A DNA stretch of 64,000 nucleotides from the NCBI GenBank assembly GCA_027484825.1, contig JAIXSE010000003.1, forward strand, positions 38,852 through 102,851, read 5' to 3'. Made by a program: the position numbers and the translations under genes. The notes under the pieces were generated by a model. The model was not told the DNA's origin, did not search any database, and was given only the letters and a program-made list of their open reading frames with translations. Positions 44,324 through 53,611 of the stretch are shown here, one piece after another (positions within the stretch are counted from its first letter, which is position 1; every line of letters starts with the position of its first letter). The DNA is from Rubrivivax sp. (GTDB taxonomy: Bacteria > Pseudomonadota > Gammaproteobacteria > Burkholderiales > Burkholderiaceae_C).

Positions 44324-44362
44324 ACCCCGGCTTCCGGGTGTTTCCGGGGTGTAACCTCGGTC

Positions 44363-44402
44363 AAAAGCCGCGCAGGGCAGGGTCCTGTGCGGCTTTTCTT
44401 TT
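44363..44402 (+). terminator. Rho-independent terminator of ilvBNC
   Basis: AAAAGCCGCGCAGG (44363-44376) pairs with CCTGTGCGGCTTTT (44384-44397), a 14-bp stem with one G-T wobble and a 7-base loop, then CTTTTCT. It separates ilvC from pssA by a strong stop. Confidence 0.93.
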
Positions 44403-44428
44403 CTAGTGCTGAGGTATCCTCCCGGCCC

Positions 44429-45280
44429 ATGAATGCAACGCAGAACAATAGGGCGGAACTTTTGGAGGACGAGGAGGCGGATGCCGAGGCCCTCGAGTCG
44501 CCACGTCGCCGCCGCAAGGGCATCTACATCCTGCCCAACCTGTTTACCCTGGCCGCGCTGTTCAGCGGCTTCTACGCCATCGTCATGGCGATCAGCGGGC
44601 GTTTCGAGCAGTCGGCCTACGGCATCTTTGCCGCCATGGTGCTGGACAGCCTGGACGGCCGCGTCGCCCGCATGACCAACACCCAGAGCACCTTCGGCGA
44701 GCAGATGGACAGCCTGTCCGACATGGTCTCCTTCGGTGCCGCGCCCGCGCTGATCATGTATTCCTGGGCCCTGCAGGGCCTGGGCAAGTGGGGCTGGTTC
44801 GCCGCCTTCGTCTACATCGCCGGCGCCGCCCTGCGCCTGGCCCGCTTCAACACCAATCTGGCCGTCGTGGACCGCCGCTTCTTCCAGGGCGTGCCCAGCC
44901 CCGCCGCAGCCGCGCTGGTGGTGGGCTTCATCTGGGTGATGGACGATGCAGGCTACAAACTGGTCTACCAGGACCCGGTGCTGGCCTGGGTGGCCTTCGG
45001 CTTCACCGTGTATGCGGGCCTGACCATGGTCACCAACGCCCCGTTCTACAGCTTCAAGGATGTGAGCTTCAAACGCTCGGTTCCCTTCATCGTGATCGTG
45101 GCCATTGCACTGGCCATCGCGGTGATCAACATCCATCCGCCCTCGGTGCTGTTCGCGGTCTTTTGCCTGTATGGCATCTCGGGCTACGTGGTCTATGCGG
45201 TCAAGCGGGCCAAGGGCCGGCCGGTCAGCGTGATCGCCACCTCCACCGATGAGCCCGATGAAGCAGGGCTTCATCGCTGA
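44429..45280 (+). CDS. pssA: CDP-diacylglycerol-serine O-phosphatidyltransferase
   Basis: A 283-residue membrane enzyme. The CDP-alcohol phosphotransferase motif D-G-x-x-A-R-x8-G-x3-D-x3-D is present in full near residue 76 (DGRVARMTNTQSTFG, then EQMDSLSD). Seven or eight membrane segments follow, and an acidic N-terminus with RRRRKG precedes them. It makes phosphatidylserine, the precursor of phosphatidylethanolamine. ATG 44429 gives the normal N-terminus; the frame is open upstream into the terminator. Confidence 0.94.
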   Translation: MNATQNNRAELLEDEEADAEALESPRRRRKGIYILPNLFTLAALFSGFYAIVMAISGRFEQSAYGIFAAMVLDSLDGRVARMTNTQSTFGEQMDSLSDMVSFGAAPALIMYSWALQGLGKWGWFAAFVYIAGAALRLARFNTNLAVVDRRFFQGVPSPAAAALVVGFIWVMDDAGYKLVYQDPVLAWVAFGFTVYAGLTMVTNAPFYSFKDVSFKRSVPFIVIVAIALAIAVINIHPPSVLFAVFCLYGISGYVVYAVKRAKGRPVSVIATSTDEPDEAGLHR

Positions 45281-45336
45281 CGAAGGCTCAGGGGCCGGTC
45301 TTTGACGTGAATCCGCCCGGACGCCGGTTTTGGGCG

Positions 45337-45366
45337 TTGACGCCAGCCAGCCCCGGCCCCTATATT
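45337..45366 (+). promoter_or_regulatory. Sigma-70 promoter of the leuA leader
   Basis: TTGACG (45337-45342), 18-base spacer, TATATT (45361-45366). The ATG of the leader peptide is only nine bases beyond the -10 box, so the transcript probably begins at or within a few bases of the start codon. Confidence 0.8.
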
Positions 45367-45374
45367 CAATGCCC

Positions 45375-45431
45375 ATGACGTTCTCTGCACACATTGCGCT
45401 GCTACTACGAGGCGACCTCCGGGTTCGCTAG
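45375..45431 (+). CDS. leuL: Leu-rich leader peptide of leuA
   Basis: An 18-residue frame, MTFSAHIALLLRGDLRVR, with three consecutive Leu codons CTG-CTA-CTA and a fourth, CTC. CTA is a rare codon in such GC-rich genes, so it would strengthen stalling at low Leu-tRNA. This is the pattern of Leu operon leader peptides. No ribosome binding site is visible; the near-leaderless promoter position suggests initiation on a leaderless mRNA. An in-frame ATG at 45369 is an alternative. Confidence 0.78.
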   Translation: MTFSAHIALLLRGDLRVR

Positions 45432-45470
45432 ATCGCGCACGTCCCTGCACCACCAGACGTCTCCCCAGAT

Positions 45471-45511
45471 CAACGGCCCGAATGCAACCCGCAGCGGGCC
45501 GTTGTTCATTT
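45471..45511 (+). terminator. Attenuator terminator before leuA
   Basis: CAACGGCCCG (45471-45480) and CGGGCCGTTG (45495-45504) form a perfect 10-bp stem with a 14-base loop, followed by TTCATTT. The segment CGGGTT at 45420-45425, at the end of the leader frame, can pair with AACCCG in the loop (45486-45491) or partly with the left arm, which would compete with the terminator. It lies 42 bases before leuA. Confidence 0.75.
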
Positions 45512-45552
45512 CCAAAGGCTGCGAGTTGCGACCCTGACCCCCAGGAACGCCC

Positions 45553-47238
45553 ATGCTCAAGCAACCGCACCTCAAGTACCGCGCCTTCGCCCCCATCGAA
45601 CTCCCGGATCGCCGCTGGCCCAGCGCGCAGATCACCCAGGCGCCGCTGTGGCTGAGCACCGACCTGCGGGACGGCAACCAGGCGCTGATCGAGCCGATGG
45701 ATCCGGAGCGCAAGCTGCGCATGTTCCAGATGCTGGTGCGCATCGGCTTCAAGGAGATCGAGGTCGGTTTCCCCTCGGCTTCCCAGACCGACTTTGATTT
45801 CGTGCGCCTGCTCATCGAGCAGGGCCACATTCCCGACGACGTGACCATCCAGGTGCTGACGCAGGCCCGCCAGCCGCTGATCGAGCGCACCTTTGAATCG
45901 CTCAAGGGCGCCAAGCGCGCTGTGGTGCACCTCTACAACGCCGTGGCCCCGGTGATGCGCCGGGTGGTGCTGGGCATGGACGAGGACCAGATCGTGGAGC
46001 TGGCCGTCACCCACACCCGCATGATCCGCGAGCTGGTGGCCGCGCATCCCGAGACCGAATTCGGCTATGAGTATTCGCCGGAGATGTTCTCCAACACCGA
46101 GCTGGCCTTTTCCAAGCGGGTGGTCGATGCGGTGACCGAAGCCTGGGGCGCCACGCCCGAGCGCAAGGTGATCATCAATCTGCCCACCACCGTCGAGAAC
46201 GCCACGCCCAACTGCTTTGCCGACATGATCGAGTGGATGGTCCGCCACATCGAGCGACGGGACAGCGTGATCCTGTCGGTGCATCCGCACAATGACCGCG
46301 GCACCGGCACCGCCGCCGCCGAGCTGGCGCTGATGGCCGGCGCGGACCGCGTCGAGGGCTGCCTCTTCGGCAACGGCGAGCGCACCGGCAACCTGGACCT
46401 GGTGAATGTGGCGCTGAACCTCTACACCCAAGGCGTCCACCCCAATCTCGACTTCTCCGACATCGACGACATCCGCCGCTGCGTCGAGCATTGCAACCAG
46501 TTGCCGGTGCATCCGCGTCACCCCTATGTCGGCGAGCTGGTCTACACCTCGTTCTCCGGCTCCCACCAGGACGCCATCAAGAAGGCCTTCTCGGTCCGCA
46601 AGGAGGGCGATGTCTGGGAGATTCCGTATCTGCCCATCGATCCCAAGGACCTGGGTCGCAGCTATGAGGCGGTGATCCGCGTGAACAGCCAGTCGGGCAA
46701 GGGCGGCATCTCGTATCTGCTGGAGACGGAATACGGCATCGAACTGCCGCGCCGCCTGCAGATCGAATTCAGCCAGATCGTGCAGCAGGTGATGGACACC
46801 CACGGCAAGGAGCTGGGCGCGGCCGACCTCTGGCAGATCTTCGACCGCGAATATGGCGTCAAGCAGGCGCCGGCGCTGCAGCCGCAGATCGGCATCACCG
46901 AGGATGGCCAGACCCAGGTGGTGGCACAGGCCGACCTGTGTGTGCGCATGGTCAAGGTGCAAGGGCAGGGCAAGGGGCCGATCGACGCCTTCGTCGAAGG
47001 CCTGAACCGGGTGCTGCAGACCCAGGTGCGGGTGCTCGACTACCATGAGCATGCCCTGGGCAGCGGGGCGGATGCCCAGGCGGTGGCCTATCTGGAACTG
47101 CGGGTGGGCGAGCACACTTTGTTTGGGGTCGGCATGGATGGCAACATCGCATCGGCATCCCTCAAGGCCATCGTCTCCGGTCTGCGCCGCGCGGCGCAGC
47201 GTGGCCAGCTCAAGCTGGTGCGCCTGCAGGCCGCCTGA
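45553..47238 (+). CDS. leuA: 2-isopropylmalate synthase, LeuA type 2 (yeast/mycobacterial-like form)
   Basis: A 561-residue enzyme: N-terminal TIM barrel with [17 protein letters not shown] metal-binding start, a linker, and a C-terminal leucine-binding regulatory domain. The [20 protein letters not shown] segment carries the two metal-binding His. The N-terminus [12 protein letters not shown] with GNQ rather than GEQ marks the second LeuA subtype, as in actinobacteria. It condenses acetyl-CoA with 2-oxoisovalerate, the first step of leucine synthesis. It lies behind the Leu leader peptide and terminator. Ribosome binding is weak, GGAACGCCC. Confidence 0.95.
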   Translation: MLKQPHLKYRAFAPIELPDRRWPSAQITQAPLWLSTDLRDGNQALIEPMDPERKLRMFQMLVRIGFKEIEVGFPSASQTDFDFVRLLIEQGHIPDDVTIQVLTQARQPLIERTFESLKGAKRAVVHLYNAVAPVMRRVVLGMDEDQIVELAVTHTRMIRELVAAHPETEFGYEYSPEMFSNTELAFSKRVVDAVTEAWGATPERKVIINLPTTVENATPNCFADMIEWMVRHIERRDSVILSVHPHNDRGTGTAAAELALMAGADRVEGCLFGNGERTGNLDLVNVALNLYTQGVHPNLDFSDIDDIRRCVEHCNQLPVHPRHPYVGELVYTSFSGSHQDAIKKAFSVRKEGDVWEIPYLPIDPKDLGRSYEAVIRVNSQSGKGGISYLLETEYGIELPRRLQIEFSQIVQQVMDTHGKELGAADLWQIFDREYGVKQAPALQPQIGITEDGQTQVVAQADLCVRMVKVQGQGKGPIDAFVEGLNRVLQTQVRVLDYHEHALGSGADAQAVAYLELRVGEHTLFGVGMDGNIASASLKAIVSGLRRAAQRGQLKLVRLQAA

Positions 47239-47304
47239 TCGCTTGATGGCCTGAGTGCCTGCCTGACTGCCTGCCTGAACGCCCCTCATCGAAGGAAGCC
47301 CGAC

Positions 47305-48849
47305 ATGTCCTCATCGCAATTGATCATCTTCGACACCACCCTGCGCGACGGTGAACAATCGCCTGGCGCGTCCATGACCAAGGACGAAAAGCTGCGTATC
47401 GCGCGGCAACTCGAGCGATTGAAGGTGGACGTGATCGAGGCTGGCTTCGCTGCAGCCAGCCAGGGCGACTTCGAGGCGGTCAAGGCCATTGCCGAGGCCA
47501 TCCGCGACAGCACCGTCTGCTCGCTGGCCCGCGCCAATGACCGCGACATCAGCCGCGCCGCCGAGGCGCTCAAGGGCGCGGCCCGCTCCCGCATCCACAC
47601 CTTCATTGCCACCAGCGAGCTCCACATGGAGAAGAAGCTGCGCATGACCCGGGAGCAGGTGCTGGAGCAGGCCATCCAGGCGGTGCGCTTCGCCCGCAAC
47701 CTGACGGACGACATCGAGTTTTCGCCGGAGGACGGCTACCGCTCCGACCCGGTCTTCCTGGCGCAGGTGGTGGAAGCGGTCATCCGCGAGGGCGCCCGCA
47801 CCATCAACATCCCCGACACCGTCGGCTACGCCATTCCCGAGCTCTACGGCAGCTTCATCAAGGAACTGCGGGAGCGGGTGCCCAATTCCGACCAGGCCAT
47901 CTGGAGCGTGCACTGCCACAACGACCTGGGCATGGCGGTGGCCAATTCCCTGGCCGGGGTGAAGATCGGCGGCGCCCGGCAGGTGGAATGCACCATCAAC
48001 GGTCTGGGCGAGCGGGCTGGCAACTGCTCCCTGGAAGAGGTGGTGATGGCGGTGAAGACCCGCCGGGACTACTTCGGGCTGGACGTGCGGGTGGATCCGT
48101 CCCAGATCGTGCCGGCCTCGCGCATGGTGTCGCAGACCACCGGTTTTGTGGTGCAGCCCAACAAGGCGGTGGTCGGGGCCAATGCCTTCGCCCATGCTTC
48201 CGGCATCCACCAGGACGGGGTGCTCAAGGCGCGCGACACCTACGAGATCATGCGGGCCGAGGATGTGGGCTGGGCTGCCAACAAGATCGTGCTGGGCAAG
48301 CTGTCGGGCCGCAATGCCTTCAAGCAGCGCCTGCAGGAGCTGGGCGTGCAGCTGGCGTCCGAAGCCGAGGTCAATGCAGCCTTCCAGCGCTTCAAGGACC
48401 TGGCCGACCGCAAGGCGGAGATCTTCGACGAAGACATCCTGGCCCTGGTGATGGATGAATCCGCCGGCAACGAGCAGGAGCATTACCGGTTGGTGGCCCT
48501 GTCCCAGCGCTCGGAAACCGGGGAGCGTCCCCATGCCCAGGTGGTGTTCTCCGACGGCGACCAGGAGGTGCGCACCGAGAGCGACGGCAATGGCCCGGTG
48601 GACGCGGTTCTCAGAGCGATCGAGACCAAAGTGCAAAGTGGTGCCGAATTGCTGCTGTATTCAGTCAACGCCATCACCAGCGGGAGTACAGAATCGCAGG
48701 GTGAAGTCACGGTGCGATTGCAGCATGCCGGGCGAGTGGTGAACGGGGTCGGGGCAGATCCTGATATCGTCGTCGCTTCCGCCAAAGCATATTTGAGCGC
48801 GTTGAACAAGTTGCAAAGCAGGACGGAACGGGTCGCGGCCCAGGGCTGA
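47305..48849 (+). CDS. leuA: 2-isopropylmalate synthase, LeuA type 1 (E. coli-like form)
   Basis: A 514-residue enzyme of standard length: [20 protein letters not shown] at the start (GEQ metal site), [37 protein letters not shown], and a C-terminal LeuA dimer/allosteric domain. This is a different subtype from the gene 66 bp upstream. Both carry the needed His/Asp residues, so both should be active. Together they could give different feedback sensitivity; this is inference. The gap between them is a small repeat-rich stretch of GCCTGCCTGA-type sequence. GAAGGAAG precedes the ATG. Confidence 0.95.
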   Translation: MSSSQLIIFDTTLRDGEQSPGASMTKDEKLRIARQLERLKVDVIEAGFAAASQGDFEAVKAIAEAIRDSTVCSLARANDRDISRAAEALKGAARSRIHTFIATSELHMEKKLRMTREQVLEQAIQAVRFARNLTDDIEFSPEDGYRSDPVFLAQVVEAVIREGARTINIPDTVGYAIPELYGSFIKELRERVPNSDQAIWSVHCHNDLGMAVANSLAGVKIGGARQVECTINGLGERAGNCSLEEVVMAVKTRRDYFGLDVRVDPSQIVPASRMVSQTTGFVVQPNKAVVGANAFAHASGIHQDGVLKARDTYEIMRAEDVGWAANKIVLGKLSGRNAFKQRLQELGVQLASEAEVNAAFQRFKDLADRKAEIFDEDILALVMDESAGNEQEHYRLVALSQRSETGERPHAQVVFSDGDQEVRTESDGNGPVDAVLRAIETKVQSGAELLLYSVNAITSGSTESQGEVTVRLQHAGRVVNGVGADPDIVVASAKAYLSALNKLQSRTERVAAQG

Positions 48850-48897
48850 AACAGTCGAGGATTCTTTACTTTAAGAGCGTGAAGTAAGTCCTTGATC

Positions 48898-48926
48898 TTG
48901 CCGGTCTTTCTGCGATCCTCTACACT
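48898..48926 (+). promoter_or_regulatory. Sigma-70-like promoter of the endopeptidase gene
   Basis: TTGCCG (48898-48903), 17-base spacer, TACACT (48921-48926), 27 bases before the TTG start. A short inverted repeat, TTACTT/AAGTAA, lies just upstream near 48866-48887. Confidence 0.5.
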
Positions 48927-48952
48927 CAGGCCCGACTGATCTGGGGACCGGA

Positions 48953-50119
48953 TTGAAGACCATAGCGACATTGCTGTCTGGTGCCGCCAAGCGAGATTCG
49001 CGGGGCGGCGTTCTGGGTGGCCTCTCAGGCGGAGTATTGAGCGCAGCGCTGGTGCTGGCGTGTGCCTGCGTCTCGCTGCTGCCGGTCCAATCGGCGCAAG
49101 CGGCCACGTCTTCCAAGGCCAGCGCCAACACCAAAACCTCCAAGGCCACCGCCGTGCGCAAGGCCAAGCCGGCCCCGCGCTCCCCCCGCAAGGTGGCCGC
49201 TCGCGCAGCGGCCCGCGAAGTGGCGGTGGTGCCCCCCAAACCCTCCTTCGGCCAGATGTATGGCCTGCACGACACGGAAGATCCGCTGGACCTGAAGTCC
49301 AGTGTGGCGCTCGTGCTGGACCAGGACACCAACGAAGTCCTCTTCTCCAAGAATCCGCAAGCCGTCCTGCCCATCGCGTCCATCACCAAGCTGATGACGG
49401 CGCTGCTGGTGGTCGAGGCCAAGCAGGACCTGGAAGAAAAAATCACCATCACCGACGACGACAAGGACACCGAGAAGTTCACCAGCTCGCGTCTGGCCGT
49501 CGGCACCACGCTCACCCGCGGCGAGTTGCTGCATCTGGCGCTGATGTCGTCGGAAAATCGGGCCGCTCATGCGCTCGGGCGCAACTACCCCGGGGGCCTG
49601 GAGACCTTTGTTGCGGCCATGAACACCAAGGCGCAGCTGCTGGGCATGGGTGACACGCACTATGTGGAGCCCACCGGCCTGTCCAGCCGCAATCAGTCCA
49701 GCGCCCGCGACCTGGCCGTGCTGGTCAAGACGGCCCACCAGTTCCCGCTGATCCGCGAGCTGTCCACATCTCCGGAATACACCGTGGCCCTGGGTCGGCG
49801 GCTGGTGCGGTTTGGCACCACCAACGGTCTGGTGCGCAAGTCCGACTGGGACATCGGCCTGCAAAAGACCGGCTTCATCAACGAAGCGGGTCAGTGCCTG
49901 GTGATGCAGGCCCAGATGGCCGGTCGCAAGCTGATCATGGTGTTCCTGGATTCCGCCGGCAAGTATTCGCGGATTGGTGACGCCGAACGCGTTCGCAAGT
50001 GGCTGCTGGGCACCAGCTCGCCGATCGGCGGACCGGCTGGCGCCGTCACCGCCTCGACGGTGGTGACCCTCCCGACGCCGACCGCCCAGGCGGTGGCCAT
50101 CACCCCAGCGGTGAAGTGA
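48953..50119 (+). CDS. pbpG: D-alanyl-D-alanine endopeptidase, PbpG/PBP7-like
   Basis: A 388-residue serine-type penicillin-binding protein started at TTG 48953 with GGGGA upstream. A long basic N-region and signal sequence (LSAALVLACACVSLLPVQSAQA) are followed by a Lys/Ala-rich linker. The peptidase S11 domain has the catalytic S143-I-T-K146 (IASITKLMTALLVVE), SEN in LMSSENRAA, and KTG in LQKTGFINEAG. It is periplasmic and trims or cleaves peptidoglycan cross-links. The C-terminal 45 residues are a Pro/Thr/Val-rich tail. Confidence 0.92.
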   Translation: MKTIATLLSGAAKRDSRGGVLGGLSGGVLSAALVLACACVSLLPVQSAQAATSSKASANTKTSKATAVRKAKPAPRSPRKVAARAAAREVAVVPPKPSFGQMYGLHDTEDPLDLKSSVALVLDQDTNEVLFSKNPQAVLPIASITKLMTALLVVEAKQDLEEKITITDDDKDTEKFTSSRLAVGTTLTRGELLHLALMSSENRAAHALGRNYPGGLETFVAAMNTKAQLLGMGDTHYVEPTGLSSRNQSSARDLAVLVKTAHQFPLIRELSTSPEYTVALGRRLVRFGTTNGLVRKSDWDIGLQKTGFINEAGQCLVMQAQMAGRKLIMVFLDSAGKYSRIGDAERVRKWLLGTSSPIGGPAGAVTASTVVTLPTPTAQAVAITPAVK

Positions 50120-50176
50120 GTGTCCGGGGGGCCACGGGCTCACCGCTCGTCATGGCGTCTTGTCACGCCACACGCA

Positions 50177-50205
50177 AAAGCGGGCCTCGGCCCGCTTTGT
50201 TGTTC
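50177..50205 (+). terminator. Rho-independent terminator of the endopeptidase gene
   Basis: AAAGCGGGC (50177-50185) pairs with GCCCGCTTT (50190-50198), with a 4-base loop CTCG, then GTTGTTC. Confidence 0.85.
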
Positions 50206-50303
50206 TTGCGCTCAGGGGGACCCGTCCTCACCCCTGGCGCCACCGGGCATGTCACTTGCATCAGGCTCGGTCCAAGTACCCATCCAGATTCACAGGAGTC
50301 CCC

Positions 50304-50522
50304 ATGAAAACCATCGATGAAATGCTGAGTCTGGACCTGCTGACCCCGGAGCAGCATCAGCAGATCGGCCTGTGGATTGCGGAAGCGGACTCGCCGGAGG
50401 CCATCCTGCAGATGCCGACCGACCTGTGGCAGGCGGTGGAGCGCGCCAGCGAGATCATGGGTGTGGATGCGGACCTGCTGCGGCCGCCGGCCCTGGATGC
50501 GGGCGGGGTGCTGCCGGGCTGA
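50304..50522 (+). CDS. Small uncharacterised protein
   Basis: A 72-residue acidic protein with CAGGAG seven bases before the ATG. It reads MKTIDEMLSLDLLTPEQHQQ, then IGLWIAEADSPEAILQMPTD, and ends LRPPALDAGGVLPG. It looks all-helical. I recognise the general style from Burkholderiales small conserved proteins but no named family. It stands alone between a terminator and the convergent IclR regulator. Confidence 0.72.
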   Translation: MKTIDEMLSLDLLTPEQHQQIGLWIAEADSPEAILQMPTDLWQAVERASEIMGVDADLLRPPALDAGGVLPG

Positions 50523-50586
50523 TCGCGCTCGGCAGTCGCTCAAGCGTCGGTTAATCGTCGCTCATGCGGGGCGCTCAAGGAGCCGA

Positions 50587-51354
50587 TCAGCCGCGGAACC
50601 CCAGCGCGGCGGAGATCCGCGCCGCAGTCTCCTTGAGCCGCGGCATCCAGGCTTCTTCCAGGCGGTCCGCCGGTGCGGAAATGGACAGGCCCGCGACCAG
50701 CTTGCCCTGGTCGTCATAGATGCCGGCCGCCATGCAGCGCACGCCCAGTTCCAGTTCCTCATCGTCCCGCGCCACGCCGCGTTGCCGCACCAGCGCCATT
50801 TCGCGCTCCAGCAGGGCCACGTCGGTGAGGCTGTTGCGGGTGTGGCCGCTCAGGCCGGTGCGGGTGGCGTAAGCGCGCACTCGCTGAGGATCATCGCTGG
50901 CCAGGAACAGCTTGCCCACTGAGGTGAGATGCAGCGGCGCACGGCCCCCGACCGCTCGCACCACCTGCATGCCGGAGCGCTCGCTATAGGTCCGCTCGAT
51001 ATAGACGATTTCGTCCCCCTGCCGCACCGACAGGTTGACCGGCTGATGGGTGAGCTTGTGCAGTTCCCGCATCGGGCCGATGGCGGCTTCGCGCACGTCC
51101 AGCCGCGCCTTGACCAGGTTGCCCAGCTCCAGCAGGCGCATGCCCAAGCGGTAGCTGCCCGCCTCGGGCCGGTCGACAAAACGGCCCAGGGCCAGGTCAT
51201 TCAGGATGCGGTGCGCCGTGGAAGGGTGCAGGCCGGTGGTCTCGCTGATCAGCTTCAGCGACACCGGGTCCTGGTGCTGGGCCAGGACGTCCAGCAGGGA
51301 GAACATCCGCTCCAGCACCTGGATCGCGGGGGTCTGCAGCTCCTTGGATTTCAT
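50587..51354 (-). CDS. IclR family transcriptional regulator
   Basis: A 255-residue protein from ATG 51354; upstream ATGs at 51390 and 51432 would add up to 26 poorly conserved-looking residues. The N-terminal winged helix-turn-helix covers about residues 10-80 (LISETTGLHPSTAHRILNDLA). The IclR effector-binding domain follows, with GRAPLHLTSVGKLFLASD and GVRCMAAGIYDDQGKLVAGLSI. Effectors are usually aromatic or short-chain acids. It lies directly downstream of hpnE on the same strand with 101 bp between, so it could belong to that transcript, but nothing else links them. Confidence 0.9.
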   Translation of the reverse strand: MKSKELQTPAIQVLERMFSLLDVLAQHQDPVSLKLISETTGLHPSTAHRILNDLALGRFVDRPEAGSYRLGMRLLELGNLVKARLDVREAAIGPMRELHKLTHQPVNLSVRQGDEIVYIERTYSERSGMQVVRAVGGRAPLHLTSVGKLFLASDDPQRVRAYATRTGLSGHTRNSLTDVALLEREMALVRQRGVARDDEELELGVRCMAAGIYDDQGKLVAGLSISAPADRLEEAWMPRLKETAARISAALGFRG

Positions 51355-51455
51355 GCGGACATTGTGAAGGATTTCCCTTCGGTTGCGCATGGCGAAAACT
51401 AGGGCCAGGGCTCCACCGTCGCTTTCGCCCATCAGCGGGGCTGGCGCCGGTTGCG

Positions 51456-52745
51456 TTACCGCATGACGGAACGAGCGGCGGCCAAGCCGCTCATCACCGC
51501 CCCTTCAAGGGTGGCGGGGTAGGGGCCGTCCAGATAATCGCCTGCTGCCACCAACCCTGGCAGCAGGGCGGCTGGCGGACGCTGCAGCCCGGGCGTGCAG
51601 GCGAATGTGGCGCGCTTTTCGCTCAGTACGCGGTGCAGTTGCGGCGGTGTGTGCCAGTTCAGCACCCGGCAGGCCTGGGCCAGGGTGGCCTCGGCGGTGG
51701 CGTCCAGACCGCGTTCGACCCAGGGTGCGGCGCCGCTGATCACGAAACTGAACAGGCCCGGGCGGTGGGCCAACTGGCCCAGGTCAAAGGCGAACTGCGC
51801 CGGCTCGTTGGCCGACTCGCGCAGGGCCACCATCGGCGCCGGCAGGGACGAGCCGGGGCTTTCCAGATAGACGGTGATGATGGGCTGAAACTCGAAGGCG
51901 GCGGCCTGCGCGCTCCAGTCGGGGGCCAGGCTGTGCGTCAGCCGCGCCGCTTCGACCGAGCTGGTGGCCAGCACCACGGCATCGACTGACAGCCGCTCTT
52001 GAGCGGTGTGCACCTGCCAGGCATCCGCCTCGCGGCTCAGGGCCTGGACGCGGGCCGTGCGCAGCTCCGCCCCGGCGGCCAGCAGATGGGCGCGAGCCGG
52101 CTCCGGCAACAGCGCGCTCAGCCCCTGGCTGGGCAGCAACAGGTCGGCGCTGCCGGGGCCGCTGAAGAGGGCATCCTTGAGCACGCGCAGAAAGACCTGC
52201 GCGCTGGCTTGCGGCGCCGGGGTGTTCAGGGCCGCCACACACAAGGGGTCGATCAGGTCCTCGCGCACGCGGGTGGGCAATGCAGCGGTCAAGGCCGCCA
52301 CGCTCAACGAGGGCGCGCAGCGAAACCCGCTGGCCATCCAGCGGCTGCTGTGCATCAGAAAGCGCAGCCGGTCGCGCCAGGACCAGGCGCTGCAGGCCAG
52401 CACGCCGCGGGTGAAGGCCAGCCAGGGCGGGCCGCCGGGCAGGGTCAGGGTGTCGTGCTCCGGATAACGCAGCCGCAAGCGGGTGCGCAGCAAGGCGCGC
52501 TCGGGGTCCACGCCCACCCGGCGCATCAGCGCCAGGCTGTGGGTGTAGGCGCCGATGAGGATGTGCTGGCCGTTGTCCAGCGCCTCGGCACCGTCGCCGA
52601 GACTGCGGGCCCGCCCGCCCAGGCGCGGGGCCATCTCCAGCAGGGTGACATGGGCGCCGAGATCGCTGGCCTGCAGCGCGGCCGCCAGGCCCGCCCAGCC
52701 ACCGCCGATCACCGCAATGCGGCGGGCGGAGGGCATCGGACTCAT
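51456..52745 (-). CDS. hpnE: Hydroxysqualene dehydroxylase
   Basis: A 429-residue FAD-dependent enzyme. The N-terminal FAD motif is IAVIGGGWAGLAAALQASDL, followed by LLEMAPRLGGRARS, and the C-terminus has LLPGLVAAGDYLDGPYPATLEGAV, the amine-oxidase/phytoene-desaturase-type flavin contact. HpnE removes the hydroxyl of hydroxysqualene to give squalene. It overlaps hpnD by four bases (ATGA). hpnC, hpnD and hpnE together convert farnesyl diphosphate to squalene for hopanoid synthesis. No squalene-hopene cyclase gene is in this window. Confidence 0.93.
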   Translation of the reverse strand: MSPMPSARRIAVIGGGWAGLAAALQASDLGAHVTLLEMAPRLGGRARSLGDGAEALDNGQHILIGAYTHSLALMRRVGVDPERALLRTRLRLRYPEHDTLTLPGGPPWLAFTRGVLACSAWSWRDRLRFLMHSSRWMASGFRCAPSLSVAALTAALPTRVREDLIDPLCVAALNTPAPQASAQVFLRVLKDALFSGPGSADLLLPSQGLSALLPEPARAHLLAAGAELRTARVQALSREADAWQVHTAQERLSVDAVVLATSSVEAARLTHSLAPDWSAQAAAFEFQPIITVYLESPGSSLPAPMVALRESANEPAQFAFDLGQLAHRPGLFSFVISGAAPWVERGLDATAEATLAQACRVLNWHTPPQLHRVLSEKRATFACTPGLQRPPAALLPGLVAAGDYLDGPYPATLEGAVMSGLAAARSVMR

Positions 52746-53611
52746 CGGCCGCGCCAGTTGGTCCGCATCGCAATCCAGAGCTTGCGCACCGGTGTCAGCG
52801 AAATGCGCTGGTGCAGCACCTGGAAGTTCTCCGCCTCGATCTCCCGCAGCAATGTGCGGTAGATGTTGGCCATCATCAGGCCGGGCTTCTGGGCCTTGCG
52901 GTCCTCATCGGCCAGCAGGCTGAAGGCTTCGTCATAGAGCCCGTGGGCCCGCTCGGCCTGGAACTTCATCAGCGCGGTGAAGCGGTCGCTGTAGCCCCAG
53001 GGCGCCTCGCGCTTGAGGATTTCATGCGCCTTGACGTCGAACTGCTGCAACTCCGACACCGGCAGGTAGATGCGGCCGCGGCGGGCATCGTCGCCCACGT
53101 CCCGGATGATGTTGGTCAGCTGCATCGCCAGGCCCAGCTTGTGGGCATAAGCCACGGTGCTGGGCGCCCGGCGGCCGAAGATGCCCGAGGCCACCTCACC
53201 CACTACGCCGGCCACCAGATGGCAGTAGCGCTGCAGCCCGGCAAAGTCGAGATAACGGGTCTGGTCCAGGTCCATCTGGCAGCCGTCGATCACGGCCAGG
53301 CAGTGGTCGGCACGGATGTCGTAATCGGCGCAATGCGGCATCAGCGCCTTCATCGCGGGATGCTGCGGCTGGCCGGCGAATGCGCCCATCACTTCCTTGC
53401 GCCACCAGGCCAGCTTGGTCGCGGCCACGCCGGGGTCGGAGACTTCATCCACCACATCGTCCACCTCGCGGCAGAAGGCGTAGAAGGCGGTGATGGCCGC
53501 ACGACGCGGCGGGGGCAGAAACAGGAAGGCGTAATAAAAGCTCGAGCCGCTCTGGGCAGCTTTTTGCTGGACGTACTGTTCGGGCGTGGACGGAGCGGTG
53601 GGCGCGTTCAT
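52742..53611 (-). CDS. hpnD: Presqualene diphosphate synthase
   Basis: A 289-residue trans-isoprenyl diphosphate synthase. The first Asp-rich motif is DDVVDEV (in FYAFCREVDDVVDEV), and the second is NIIRDVGDDARRGRIYLP. It joins two farnesyl diphosphates to presqualene diphosphate. It begins at ATG 53611 inside the end of hpnC (four-base overlap) and its stop overlaps hpnE. The frame stays open far upstream through hpnC, which is a shadow and is not part of this gene. Confidence 0.94.
   Translation of the reverse strand: MNAPTAPSTPEQYVQQKAAQSGSSFYYAFLFLPPPRRAAITAFYAFCREVDDVVDEVSDPGVAATKLAWWRKEVMGAFAGQPQHPAMKALMPHCADYDIRADHCLAVIDGCQMDLDQTRYLDFAGLQRYCHLVAGVVGEVASGIFGRRAPSTVAYAHKLGLAMQLTNIIRDVGDDARRGRIYLPVSELQQFDVKAHEILKREAPWGYSDRFTALMKFQAERAHGLYDEAFSLLADEDRKAQKPGLMMANIYRTLLREIEAENFQVLHQRISLTPVRKLWIAMRTNWRGR

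Noticed and set aside
47240..47300. GCCTGCCTGA-type repeats between the two leuA genes
   Set aside because: A short low-complexity stretch that gives no hairpin or frame of interest.
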